NCBI GenBank assembly: GCA_040394475.1
Contig: JBEBSD010000039.1
Span: 1 to 54,584, forward strand
From: JBEBSD01 sp040394475
GTDB taxonomy: Bacteria > Bacteroidota > Bacteroidia > Cytophagales > Spirosomataceae
Direction of reading: 5' to 3'
DNA length: 54,584 nt
Shown: positions 18,145-26,940 of the stretch, in pieces
Layout: each line of letters begins with the position of its first letter
How positions within the stretch are numbered: the first letter of the stretch is position 1
Made by a program: the position numbers and the translations under genes
The notes under the pieces: generated by a model
The model's input: only the letters and a program-made list of their open reading frames with translations
Databases searched by the model: none
Told to the model about the DNA's origin: nothing

Positions 18145-18362
18145 TACGGCCGCGATAAGTGCGGCTTTGGCACCACCTCCTGTCCGGATTTTCCCGGCAT
18201 ATCGTTTTTTGCGGCATGCTGCCGGGTAATCTCTGGCGCGCTCATCAAAAAAGGTTGAAAAGCAAGAATGACCGGTATTTTACGAAGAAATTTTTTGGTA
18301 AAATAAACAGTTGCTTTATCGGGATGTTTTGTATCTTACCTGAAATTTAACGCAGACTAATC

Positions 18363-19070
18363 GTGGAAGAGCGCCATATAAAGTATTATTCCCATCATTT
18401 GGGGAAAGAAATCGAAATGCTGGTATTGGGGAGTTGGGGCGCGCCTCTCGTGGTTTTCCCGACCACCCTGAGCCGGTATTACCAGGTCAAGGATTTTGGT
18501 CTGGTTGAATCGGTCCGCGGTATTATAGCGTCGGGAAAGTTTAAACTTTATTGTATCGATACAATCGACGCGGATTCCTGGTATGCCAAACATTTGTCCC
18601 CGGCGCAGCGCGTGTTGAATTACATGCAGTATGACAAATTCCTGGAGCATGAACTGGTCCCGGATATCCAGCGGGAATGTGAAACCGAACGGATCGGGGT
18701 GGCGGGCTGTAGTTTTGGCGGGTTTCATGCAGCGAATTTTGCCTTTAAACACCCGAATCTTGTGAGTTATATGATTAGTATGAGCGGGGCGTTCGATATG
18801 AAGTCGTTTATGGATGGGTACTATGACGATAATTTTTATTTTAACAACCCCATGGACTATATGGCGAATGAGCAGGGATGGCGCTACGGGCATATGAACA
18901 TTATACTCGGGACGTCGGAATGGGATATTTGTCTTAACAGCAATGTGCAGATGTCGCAGGCCCTCAACCGGATAGGAGTGGAGCACTGGCTGAATATCTG
19001 GGGCTGGGAAAAGCACGACTGGCCGCTGTGGTGTAAAATGTTCCCTAATTATTTATCGCGGTTGTCGTGA
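18363..19070 (+). CDS. Small esterase-like alpha/beta hydrolase
   Basis: A 235-residue protein starting at a GTG. It has FPTTLSRYYQ after strand 3, and a nucleophile motif AGCSFGGFHAANFA with serine at residue 117; the histidine is probably in WGWEKHDWPLW near the C-terminus. It resembles the uncharacterised esterase group COG4947, which to my memory occurs beside ATP-grasp and YbdK-type ligases. It is followed after 273 bases of repeat-bearing DNA by the ATP-grasp gene on the same strand. A hydrolase trimming or releasing the ligase product would fit, but this is inference. Confidence 0.75.
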   Translation: MEERHIKYYSHHLGKEIEMLVLGSWGAPLVVFPTTLSRYYQVKDFGLVESVRGIIASGKFKLYCIDTIDADSWYAKHLSPAQRVLNYMQYDKFLEHELVPDIQRECETERIGVAGCSFGGFHAANFAFKHPNLVSYMISMSGAFDMKSFMDGYYDDNFYFNNPMDYMANEQGWRYGHMNIILGTSEWDICLNSNVQMSQALNRIGVEHWLNIWGWEKHDWPLWCKMFPNYLSRLS

Positions 19071-19087
19071 AAGGAGAGGGGGGGTAA

Positions 19088-19122
19088 TTATGAGTTATGA
19101 GTTATGAGTTATGAATTATGAG
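19088..19122 (+). repeat. Heptamer tract TTATGAG (5 units)
   Basis: Five consecutive 7-base units: TTATGAG three times, TTATGAA, TTATGAG. It lies in the 273-base gap between the small esterase and the ATP-grasp gene. The reverse-complement register of the tract at 15990-16097 (ACGARTT) is similar to this one read as ATGARTT. Confidence 0.9.
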
Positions 19123-19302
19123 TTTATGTGGATGGTGACTGATTCTGCACCGGTCAGATTTTTTTGAATCTTTTTTGTCGGTGGGAATGGTGATCTGTGG
19201 GGAAAAAACGGAAAAACAACTTTTATACATATGAAATGGCCATGAGCTGTTCGGTTTTAGCAGCACACAAACCGGCCGATCAATAAGGCGGCCCGCCGCG
19301 CG

Positions 19303-19326
19303 GCTAATGACTAACAGCTAATAGCT
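19303..19326 (+). repeat. Short heptamer tract GCTAATG (about 3.4 units)
   Basis: Units GCTAATG, ACTAACA, GCTAATA and a partial GCT, ending 17 bases before the ATP-grasp start codon. It is weaker than the other 7-base tracts. Its place in the leader of the ligase operon means that it could affect translation or spacing of the signals there; this is only a possibility. Confidence 0.6.
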
Positions 19327-19343
19327 CAAACCTTTTTATACAG

Positions 19344-20402
19344 ATGAAGAAAATTGGCATTCTGCATGGAATGGAAAATACTTTCCCTCATGCTTTTGTG
19401 GAGCGGATCAATCAAAAGAAATTAAAGGGAATCGAGGCGGAAGCCGTTCAGATCGGTAGCGTCGCGCAGGCAATTCCTACCGAGTATGCGGTCATTATCG
19501 ACCGGATTTCACAGGATGTGCCTTTTTACAGGGCTTACCTGAAAAATGCAGCCATCGGCGGAACGGCCGTGATCAACAACCCTTTCTGGTGGAGCGCCGA
19601 TGAAAAGTTTTTCAACAACTCCCTGGCGGAAACGATTGGGGTGCCGGTACCCAAGACTGTGCTGCTTCCTTCGAAAGAGCGCCCGGATGACACCACTGAA
19701 ACCTCTTTCCGTAATCTGAAATTTCCGATGGATTGGCATCAGATGTTTGATTATGTAGGTTTCCCGGCGTATATGAAACCGCATGCAGGCGGGGGATGGA
19801 AGAATGTCTATAAGGTGAGCGATCCGCAGGACCTCTGGAATAAACACGGTGAGACCGGCCAGCTGGTGATGATGCTGCAGGAAGAAATTGTGTTTGACGA
19901 CTATTTTCGCTGCTATTGTATCGGCCAGAAGGAGGTACGGATCATGCCTTATGAACCCCGGAACCCGCACCACCTGCGCTATGCTTCCCAGATGAAAGCC
20001 ACCGGGCCGGCAGCCGAAAAACTGCTGACCACCATGGAAGACTATGTGCTGCGCCTCAACAGGGCGCTGGGCTATGATTTCAATACGGTGGAGTTTGCCA
20101 TACGCGATGGAATTCCTTATGCGATTGATTTCTGTAACCCGGCGCCGGATGCCGATGTTTATTCAGTTGGCCAGGAAAACTTTGAATGGGTGGTAGAGGC
20201 TGCTGCCAGACTGGCGATCGAGCGGGCTCAGAACCAGGTGGAAGGACGGAATAACCTGACCTGGGGAAGTTTTGTCCGTACCGCTGCGTTGAACCTGCCG
20301 TACAGTAGTATGGCCGAAGAACAGCCGGCCGCGGCTCCCGCAAGTCCCTCCGCCAAGGGTAAAAGAACAACCAAAAAGGCGCCCCCAAAAACCGCTAACT
20401 AA
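19344..20402 (+). CDS. ATP-grasp ligase (RimK-like amide/peptide ligase)
   Basis: A 352-residue ATP-grasp protein. The ATP-binding lysine is K145 in YMKPHAGGGWKNVYKV, the hinge is MMLQEEIVFDDYF, and the Mg-binding acidic/asparagine residues are in EFAIRDG and AIDFCNPAPD. These enzymes join a carboxylate, through an acyl phosphate, to an amine. The last 30 residues are rich in A, P, S and K (PAAAPASPSAKGKRTTKKAP), a disordered tail not needed for the fold. The gene is 20 bases before a GCS2-type ligase, so two amide-forming steps, or alternative ligases, are encoded together. Substrates cannot be read. Confidence 0.86.
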   Translation: MKKIGILHGMENTFPHAFVERINQKKLKGIEAEAVQIGSVAQAIPTEYAVIIDRISQDVPFYRAYLKNAAIGGTAVINNPFWWSADEKFFNNSLAETIGVPVPKTVLLPSKERPDDTTETSFRNLKFPMDWHQMFDYVGFPAYMKPHAGGGWKNVYKVSDPQDLWNKHGETGQLVMMLQEEIVFDDYFRCYCIGQKEVRIMPYEPRNPHHLRYASQMKATGPAAEKLLTTMEDYVLRLNRALGYDFNTVEFAIRDGIPYAIDFCNPAPDADVYSVGQENFEWVVEAAARLAIERAQNQVEGRNNLTWGSFVRTAALNLPYSSMAEEQPAAAPASPSAKGKRTTKKAPPKTAN

Positions 20403-20422
20403 TCGTGTAACCATCCACTGGT

Positions 20423-21523
20423 ATGCCTTTGTTTACACTGGGAATCGAAGAAGAATTCCAAACCATCGATCCGGTCACCCGGAACCTGCGTTCGCACATG
20501 TCGAAAATTGTGGAAGGTGGGAAAATAACGCTCAAAGAGCGCGTAAAGGCTGAAATGCATCAGGCTGTGGTGGAGGTGGGGACTAACATCTGTCATACCA
20601 TCCAGGAAGCGCGGGAAGAAGTCACCTACCTGCGCAAAATGATCCTGGATCTGGCATCGGAACAAAATCTCCGGGTAGCAGCAGCGGGAACACACCCTTT
20701 TGCCGATTGGGTCGATCAACTGATCACGGAAGACCCGCGGTACAATGAAATTATCGACGAAATGAGGGATGTCGCCCGGGGGAATCTGATTTTCGGGATG
20801 CACGTGCATGTCGGGATCGAAAACCGCACCCAGGGAATTAATATCCTGAACGAAGTCCGGTATTTCCTGCCCCATATCTATGCGCTGTCGACCAATTCAC
20901 CGTTTTGGTGCGGCCGGAACACAGGATTTAAGTCGTACCGCTCCAAGGTCTTTGATAAATTTCCGCGGACGGGCATTCCGGATTACTTCGCTTCTGTTAA
21001 TGAATACGATGATTATATAAACCTGCTGGTAAAGACAAAATGTATTGATAACGGTAAAAAGATCTGGTGGGATATTCGCCTGCATCCGCTGTTTAATACC
21101 ATTGAGTTCCGGATCTGCGACGTGCCGATGCGGATTGATGAAACCATCTGCCTGGCCGCGATCATGCAGGCCCTTGTAGCCAAAATTCATAAGCTGCACA
21201 GTCAAAACCTTAGTTTCCGGAGTTATCGGAGAGTACTGATTAATGAAAACAAATGGCGGGCGGCCCGTTACGGAATCCATAGCAAACTGATCGATTTCGG
21301 AAAGCAGGAAGAAGTGGAATACAAAGTCCTGCTGGACGAGCTGCTGAACTTTATCGACGATGTAGTGGATGAGCTTGGAAGCCGTGAGGAAGTAGCGTAT
21401 GCACATCATATCCTGGAAATGGGAACCGGGGCCGACCGGCAGCTGGCCGTTTATGAGGAGACCAAAGATATTAATGCCGTAGTAGATTACATTGTCCGGG
21501 AAACACGGACAGGAATTGCGTGA
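20423..21523 (+). CDS. Carboxylate-amine ligase, YbdK/GCS2 family
   Basis: A 366-residue protein of the glutamate-cysteine ligase type 2 family (YbdK, COG2170). The N-terminal signature LGIEEEFQTID is at residues 6-16; HVHVGIENR and the C-terminal EFRICDVPMRID carry further conserved acids and histidines. E. coli YbdK has only weak glutamate-cysteine ligase activity, so the physiological substrate of this family is open. The preceding ATP-grasp gene is 20 bases upstream; the following oxidoreductase starts 23 bases after the stop, or overlaps if its GTG is used. Cytoplasmic. Confidence 0.9.
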   Translation: MPLFTLGIEEEFQTIDPVTRNLRSHMSKIVEGGKITLKERVKAEMHQAVVEVGTNICHTIQEAREEVTYLRKMILDLASEQNLRVAAAGTHPFADWVDQLITEDPRYNEIIDEMRDVARGNLIFGMHVHVGIENRTQGINILNEVRYFLPHIYALSTNSPFWCGRNTGFKSYRSKVFDKFPRTGIPDYFASVNEYDDYINLLVKTKCIDNGKKIWWDIRLHPLFNTIEFRICDVPMRIDETICLAAIMQALVAKIHKLHSQNLSFRSYRRVLINENKWRAARYGIHSKLIDFGKQEEVEYKVLLDELLNFIDDVVDELGSREEVAYAHHILEMGTGADRQLAVYEETKDINAVVDYIVRETRTGIA

Positions 21524-21546
21524 AGTCTAATCCATGTACCCGTCTT

Positions 21547-22863
21547 ATGAATGTTACCCGTAGAGATTTTCTGAAAGCTTCGTCCGCTCTGACAGCCGGA
21601 GCCGTACTGTCACCACTTCCGGCGGCGGCTATGAAACCCGCCAATGATAAAATCGGTGTAGCCCTGATCGGCTGCCGGGGGATGGGATGGGGGAATCTGT
21701 CTGATTTCTTATTGCACCCGGACGTACATTGCGTGGCGCTGGCCGATATCGATCAGCAGGTCCTGGCTTCAAGAGGAGCGGATCTCGAAAAAAAACAGGG
21801 AAAAAAAGCAGCGCTGTACCGCGATTACCGGAAGGTACTGGAACGGAAAGATGTGGATGTGGTGATTATCGGGACACCGGATCACTGGCACTGCCTGCAA
21901 TTTGTGGATGCCTGTAAAGCCGGAAAGGATGTGTATGTTGAAAAGCCGGTCGGCAATAGCATAGCGGAATGTGACGTAATGGTTGCAGCTGCGAAAAAAT
22001 ATCAGCGGGTGGTGCAGGTAGGGCAACAGCAGAGAAGCGGCAAACACTGGCAGGAGATGGTGCAATACCTGCGCAGCGGTGTACTCGGGACGATCGGGCG
22101 GGTGCATATCTGGGCCAATTTCAATTATGCGGGCATTCCGGAGAAGCTGCCGGATGGCGAAATCCCGGAAGGAGTCGATTTTGACGCCTGGCTGGGGCCA
22201 GCACCGGCACGGTCTTTCAACAAACAGCGTTTTCACGGGAGCTGGCGGATGTTCTGGGATTATGGCGGAGGCCTGATGACCGACTGGGGAGTGCACCTGC
22301 TGGATATGGGTTTGTGGGGGATGAATGTGGAGACCCTGCCGGAGAAAGTGATAGCCACCGGAGGGAAGTTTTATTATCCGGAAGGAGCACACGAAACCTA
22401 TGATTCGCAGACGGTATCCTTCCAGCTGCCGGGTTTTGTGATGAGTTGGGAGCACAGCGCAGGAGTCGAGTCGGGACCCTACGGGAGAAGCTACGGAGTC
22501 GCCTTCAGAGGAATCAACGGGACGCTGGTAGCCGACAGAAGCAGTTGGCAGGTTTATCCTGAGTGGGACAAAAAAGCAAATGCGGCACGCATACCGGAAC
22601 ACGAAGTAAAAGCCGACCACCGGGATCACCGGGATCATGTGACCAATTTCCTGGAATGTGTTAAAACCCGGAATTTTCAGACGGCCTGTACGATCGAGAA
22701 TGGCAGCCTTTGCGCCAAGTATGCGCATTTAGGAAATATTGCGGCCCGGATGGGCGGCGCAGCGCTCGTGTATGATCCTGATAAAAAACAATTTAATATT
22801 CCCGAAGCCAACCGTTACCTGCAGCCGGACTACCGGAGTCCACTGCAATTTCCGGTGGTTTGA
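21547..22863 (+). CDS. Tat-exported Gfo/Idh/MocA-family oxidoreductase
   Basis: A 438-residue NAD(P)-dependent oxidoreductase. I chose ATG 21547, which gives a twin-arginine signal (NVTRRDFLKASSALTAGA). A GTG at 21520 overlapping the ligase stop would add nine residues before it. The dinucleotide motif is VALIGCRGMGWGNL, the EKP motif is VYVEKPVGNS, and the conserved DWGVHLLDMG lies near residue 250. It resembles the Bacteroidota-type exported members that act on sugars or glycosides. It is close behind the ligase genes, so probably in the same transcript, although an exported sugar oxidoreductase is an odd partner for cytoplasmic ligases. Confidence 0.88.
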   Translation: MNVTRRDFLKASSALTAGAVLSPLPAAAMKPANDKIGVALIGCRGMGWGNLSDFLLHPDVHCVALADIDQQVLASRGADLEKKQGKKAALYRDYRKVLERKDVDVVIIGTPDHWHCLQFVDACKAGKDVYVEKPVGNSIAECDVMVAAAKKYQRVVQVGQQQRSGKHWQEMVQYLRSGVLGTIGRVHIWANFNYAGIPEKLPDGEIPEGVDFDAWLGPAPARSFNKQRFHGSWRMFWDYGGGLMTDWGVHLLDMGLWGMNVETLPEKVIATGGKFYYPEGAHETYDSQTVSFQLPGFVMSWEHSAGVESGPYGRSYGVAFRGINGTLVADRSSWQVYPEWDKKANAARIPEHEVKADHRDHRDHVTNFLECVKTRNFQTACTIENGSLCAKYAHLGNIAARMGGAALVYDPDKKQFNIPEANRYLQPDYRSPLQFPVV

Positions 22864-22983
22864 TCGTAAAACCTGGAAGGAGTTTGGCCTTCAGCACGAA
22901 AATACTTACTATTGGAGTCGCGCGTAAAAACTCCCGGAATCGAAAGGAATTTAAACCGTTGCTTTATTTATTAATCGTTACCC

Positions 22984-25002
22984 ATGCCTTTATCTTGTGT
23001 TTTAGTACGACAGGACATACTGAAATATGTTGTCTGTAGTTGGTTGCTGCTGTTGCTGGTCACCGGTGAATGGGTGCAGGCCCAGGCCGACTATACCCCC
23101 AAGTTTGGAAGCCTTACCCTGAACGAGTTCCAAACCGGGGAGTCCGCCGGTGATACTGCAGAGGCAATCCTGCTGTATGACCGGGCAGATGTTACTTTTC
23201 GAAAGGATTCACACCGGGGGTTAGTGATGACCATGACCTATTGGGCAAGAGTCAAGATCCTGAAAGAATCGGCTCTGAGCCGGGCTTCGGTTGCTATTCC
23301 CTTCCACAGGGGAAGTAAGGACTATGAGGAGGTGATCTTTGAACTGAAGGGAAATACGTATAATCTGGAAAACGGATCCGTCCGGATGGAGCAGATGGAC
23401 AAGAAATCGGTGAAACGGGAGCTGATCTCAGAAAAGCACGGAGTGATCAATATGAATCTGCCCGATGTGAAAAAAGGATCGGTGATTGAATATTCCTACA
23501 AGAGGGAAACACCGCTGGCCTACCGCGATCATCCGGTGGATTGGACGTTTCAGGGGACTATTCCCATTAAGTGGAGTGAATACCGCATCATCGTCCCGGC
23601 TTATTTATATTATAAAATAACGATGGGCGGATACCTGCCCCTGCATATCAATGATCAGAAAAAGGTACGTCATTCAACCGGGGTGGTGGGAGAAAATGAG
23701 AATGCTGTCTCCTACCGGTTTGTGGTAAAAGATGCGCCTGCTTTTGTCAATGAACCTTTTATAACGAGCGCGGCGGACTATCTCTCGAGGATCAGTTTTG
23801 AGCTGTCTACCCTGGCCCTTCCCGGAGAAACGGTGAGGTCTTTTTCCCATACGTGGGAAAACGTGGACAAGACATTGCGGGATGCCGATTGGTTCGGGAG
23901 ACAATTGCGGGGATGGTCCGTCATCAGGGAAATTGCAGGGAAAATGGAAGAGGTGACAGTTGATCCACTGGGGAAAATGCACCTGGCATACGATTTTGTC
24001 CGCCGGGAGATCAAATGGAATGAATACCTGGGGACAGGGTCCAGAGAGGGTATCCGAAAGGCTTTTGATAACAAGAAAGGGTCTGTCAGTGATATCAATC
24101 TCTTTTTGGTCAGTTTATTACGGGAATTAGGCCTGAAGGCGGATCCGGTGGTGCTGAGTACCAGGAGCAACGGGCGGGTGCATGAACATATTCCCCGGTT
24201 AGAGACCTTTAACTACGTGGTAGCGCACGTAGCAATCGGAGAGAAGACAATCCTTCTGGATGCCAGCAGTCCGAATCTTATTCCCGGCGTGCTGCCGGAG
24301 CGCGCATTGAACAGCATCGGGCGCCTGATACCCGACAAAGGGACCGGGCGGTTTGTCAGCCTGGAGCCGGAGGCGCGGAAAGTGGTCCACGAAACAATTG
24401 ACGCTGCCTTTGATTCGGAAACCGGTATGCTGAGTGGTACGTATACCGGTGCTTTGATAGGCTATACCGGACTGGATTGGAAGGATTCACAGGAATCCGT
24501 TTCGGGTTACCAGGAAGAGATAGTCCGGAGAAATCCGGAATGGGAGATCGACAGCGTGTCGGTAACCGATAAAAGTGATTCTGTACACTACGAGATCCAG
24601 GTCCGGTACCGGTTCGCAGTGGCTGATCTGACCAGTAATTCGGAGATGATTTATTTCAATCCGATGCTGGCCGGAAAAATTGCAAACCATCCGTTAACAA
24701 TACCTTCCCGCATTTATCCGGTTGATTTTACGACCCTCAACAATACGGTCTATTCGGTTAAAATCAGGATCCCGGACGGCTACGAGGTAGAAGAACTTCC
24801 TAAAGGGGAAGTGGTTACCTTGCCTGATAAAGGTGGGCGTTTTATGTATGCCATTACCAGTTCCGGTCAGGAAATTGGTCTGAACAGCATTATTGCACTT
24901 CACAAAGTGAGTTATTCGGCGGACGAATATGAGTATTTAAGGCTTTTTTTTGAAAAGATTGTTCAGAAACATGCTCAGCCCGTTATCCTGAAGAGAAAGT
25001 GA
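22984..25002 (+). CDS. Exported DUF3857/transglutaminase-like protein, catalytic residues replaced
   Basis: A 672-residue protein with an N-terminal signal (LLLLLVTGEWVQAQA). The DUF3857 domain covers about residues 60-270 and the transglutaminase-like domain about 310-430; the rest is a beta-rich C-terminal domain. In the transglutaminase region the position of the catalytic cysteine (usually GDCKD) reads KKGSVSDINLFLVSLL, and the usual FNHV histidine reads FNYVVAHV. It therefore lacks the Cys-His pair and may be a binding or structural version. Its stop overlaps a GTG of the next paralogue, so the two are coupled. Periplasmic or surface location is likely; function unknown. Confidence 0.83.
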   Translation: MPLSCVLVRQDILKYVVCSWLLLLLVTGEWVQAQADYTPKFGSLTLNEFQTGESAGDTAEAILLYDRADVTFRKDSHRGLVMTMTYWARVKILKESALSRASVAIPFHRGSKDYEEVIFELKGNTYNLENGSVRMEQMDKKSVKRELISEKHGVINMNLPDVKKGSVIEYSYKRETPLAYRDHPVDWTFQGTIPIKWSEYRIIVPAYLYYKITMGGYLPLHINDQKKVRHSTGVVGENENAVSYRFVVKDAPAFVNEPFITSAADYLSRISFELSTLALPGETVRSFSHTWENVDKTLRDADWFGRQLRGWSVIREIAGKMEEVTVDPLGKMHLAYDFVRREIKWNEYLGTGSREGIRKAFDNKKGSVSDINLFLVSLLRELGLKADPVVLSTRSNGRVHEHIPRLETFNYVVAHVAIGEKTILLDASSPNLIPGVLPERALNSIGRLIPDKGTGRFVSLEPEARKVVHETIDAAFDSETGMLSGTYTGALIGYTGLDWKDSQESVSGYQEEIVRRNPEWEIDSVSVTDKSDSVHYEIQVRYRFAVADLTSNSEMIYFNPMLAGKIANHPLTIPSRIYPVDFTTLNNTVYSVKIRIPDGYEVEELPKGEVVTLPDKGGRFMYAITSSGQEIGLNSIIALHKVSYSADEYEYLRLFFEKIVQKHAQPVILKRK

Positions 25003-25013
25003 TTGTTGTCTGT

Positions 25014-26933
25014 ATGAACCGACTTATGATTTGTTTCGGGCTGCTGCTCGTTGCCGGCCTTCCTGCGGCTGCACAGGCGGAAAGGAGTATAGCTTCCATT
25101 CCTGTTGCCTTACTGGCCAATGCCGACGCGGTCGTCCGCTATGATGAGACCTCTTTTGAAATCCTGTCCAAAAGCCAGGCCAGACTGCGTCGCCGGCTGG
25201 TGGTGACCGTGTTGAACGAAAACGGGGAAAGGGACCATGCACAATTGTATGTCCGTTACGATAAGTTTACAAAAATTGTAAGCCTGGAAGGAACTGTCTA
25301 TGATAGCGCCGGAAAGCCCGTTTACAAGCTCAAAAATGCCGATATCCATGATTACGGATACGGGGCATTCAGTGATATGATTACGGATGCCCGGTTGAAA
25401 ATCGCCGAATTTGGGAAAAAGAGAATTCCTTATCCGTATACGGTCGAGTTTAGCTACGAAACCAGGGAGCGCAATATGATGTTTTACCCTTCCTGGACAC
25501 CCGAATATACGAACCGGACCGCCGTGGAACGCGCCGCATTCAGGGTGAAGGTGCCGGATGATATGGATTTCAGGTTCAAGATTCTCAATGAGGCGCCGGA
25601 GGTTGAGAAAAGCACAGGGAAGGAAACCTGGTATACCTGGACCGCGGGCAACCGGCAGGCCCTGGCGGAAGAAGTGTACGGGTTGCCGGAACGGCAGCGC
25701 CAGCCGATGGTATTGACCGCCCCCTCGACATTTGAAATACAGGGATATAACGGAGATTTCACCAGTTGGGGAGATTTCGGAAAATTTTACAGTTCTCTCA
25801 ACCGAAACCGGGATGTGCTTCCGGAAAAGACCATAACCGAGTTAAAGGCCCTTACAGCCGGCCTGCAAACGGATGAGGAGAAAATCAGGACTGTGTACGA
25901 GTGGATGCAGTCCCGGACACGTTACGTGAGTATTCAGTTGGGAATAGGGGGTTGGCAGACCATCGACGCCCAGACGGTTGCCACAAAAGGCTACGGAGAT
26001 TGTAAAGCATTGACCAATTACTACATTGCCTTGTTGAGACAGGTGGGAGTGACTGCCTACCCGACGTTAATCAAAGCCGGTTCGGGTGCAGAAATTATAC
26101 CGGATTTTCCGTCCAATCAGTTTAATCATGTAATCGCTTGTGCGCCGGTCGCCGGCGGTGATACGATTTGGCTGGAATGTACCAGCCAGGTAGAAGCAAC
26201 GGGCTTTTTGGGGACATTTACCGGGAACCGTTATGCCTTGCTGGTGACACCCGAAGGCGGAAAGCTGGTGCGGACTCCGGGGTACCTGCCGGCCGATAAC
26301 CGTCGCATCAGAAGCTCAATGGTAGCGCTGCAGGCGACGGGCGATGCCAGGGTTTCGGTGGAGACATCCTACTACGGGACCCGGCAGGAGCAGCCGTCCG
26401 GGGTCATTCACGGGAAAACTGCCGATGAACAGGAGAAGTGGCTGCTGAAGAATCTGGGAATTTCCGGGGCAGACCTGACGGCGTTCGCGTTCGCTCACAA
26501 GAAAGAGGGGCCGCCCGTGGTGAAGGAGTCACTGGAACTCACGATCCGCCGGTTTGCCACCAGGACCGGGAGCCGCTATTTTATTAAGCCTTCGTTTCTG
26601 AACAGGGTGCTTAACTTTCCTGTAACCGGTGAAGAGCGGCGCACGGATTTTTACCTCGATCCGGACACCTACCATTTCACCGATATCGACTCGGTTCAGA
26701 TCCTCCTGCCGGCGAACCTTAACGTGGAGTCATCCATAGCGCCGGTCCGGGTGACCAGCAAATTCGGCGTCTATGAAGCCGACGTGAAAATGGCCGGCAA
26801 TTCCCTTACTTACTGTCACCGGCTGTCAATGACCGGCGGAAGGTATCCGGCGGCCGATTACCCCGAATGGATCGAATTTATCAAAAAGATCCGCCGGGAA
26901 GGACGTAGCCAATTGGTGCTGGTTGAAAAATAA
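25014..26933 (+). CDS. Exported DUF3857/transglutaminase-like protein, Cys-His intact
   Basis: A 639-residue paralogue of the preceding gene. I chose ATG 25014, giving a signal peptide (MICFGLLLVAGLPAAAQA); a GTG at 24999 overlaps the upstream stop. The catalytic region is normal for the cysteine (GYGDCKALTNYYIALL) and histidine (QFNHVIACAP), while the third residue position reads WLECTSQ with glutamate where aspartate is common. The ending (ADYPEWIEFIKKIR) is typical for the DUF3857/3858 architecture. It ends seven bases before the convergent dnaE. Possible protease, amidase or cross-linker of the cell envelope; not known. Confidence 0.85.
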   Translation: MNRLMICFGLLLVAGLPAAAQAERSIASIPVALLANADAVVRYDETSFEILSKSQARLRRRLVVTVLNENGERDHAQLYVRYDKFTKIVSLEGTVYDSAGKPVYKLKNADIHDYGYGAFSDMITDARLKIAEFGKKRIPYPYTVEFSYETRERNMMFYPSWTPEYTNRTAVERAAFRVKVPDDMDFRFKILNEAPEVEKSTGKETWYTWTAGNRQALAEEVYGLPERQRQPMVLTAPSTFEIQGYNGDFTSWGDFGKFYSSLNRNRDVLPEKTITELKALTAGLQTDEEKIRTVYEWMQSRTRYVSIQLGIGGWQTIDAQTVATKGYGDCKALTNYYIALLRQVGVTAYPTLIKAGSGAEIIPDFPSNQFNHVIACAPVAGGDTIWLECTSQVEATGFLGTFTGNRYALLVTPEGGKLVRTPGYLPADNRRIRSSMVALQATGDARVSVETSYYGTRQEQPSGVIHGKTADEQEKWLLKNLGISGADLTAFAFAHKKEGPPVVKESLELTIRRFATRTGSRYFIKPSFLNRVLNFPVTGEERRTDFYLDPDTYHFTDIDSVQILLPANLNVESSIAPVRVTSKFGVYEADVKMAGNSLTYCHRLSMTGGRYPAADYPEWIEFIKKIRREGRSQLVLVEK

Positions 26934-26940
26934 GGAGTGG

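Noticed and set aside
21769..22728. 319-codon minus-strand open frame.
   Set aside because: Antisense to the Gfo/Idh oxidoreductase, which has clear family motifs; the other strand gives no recognisable protein.
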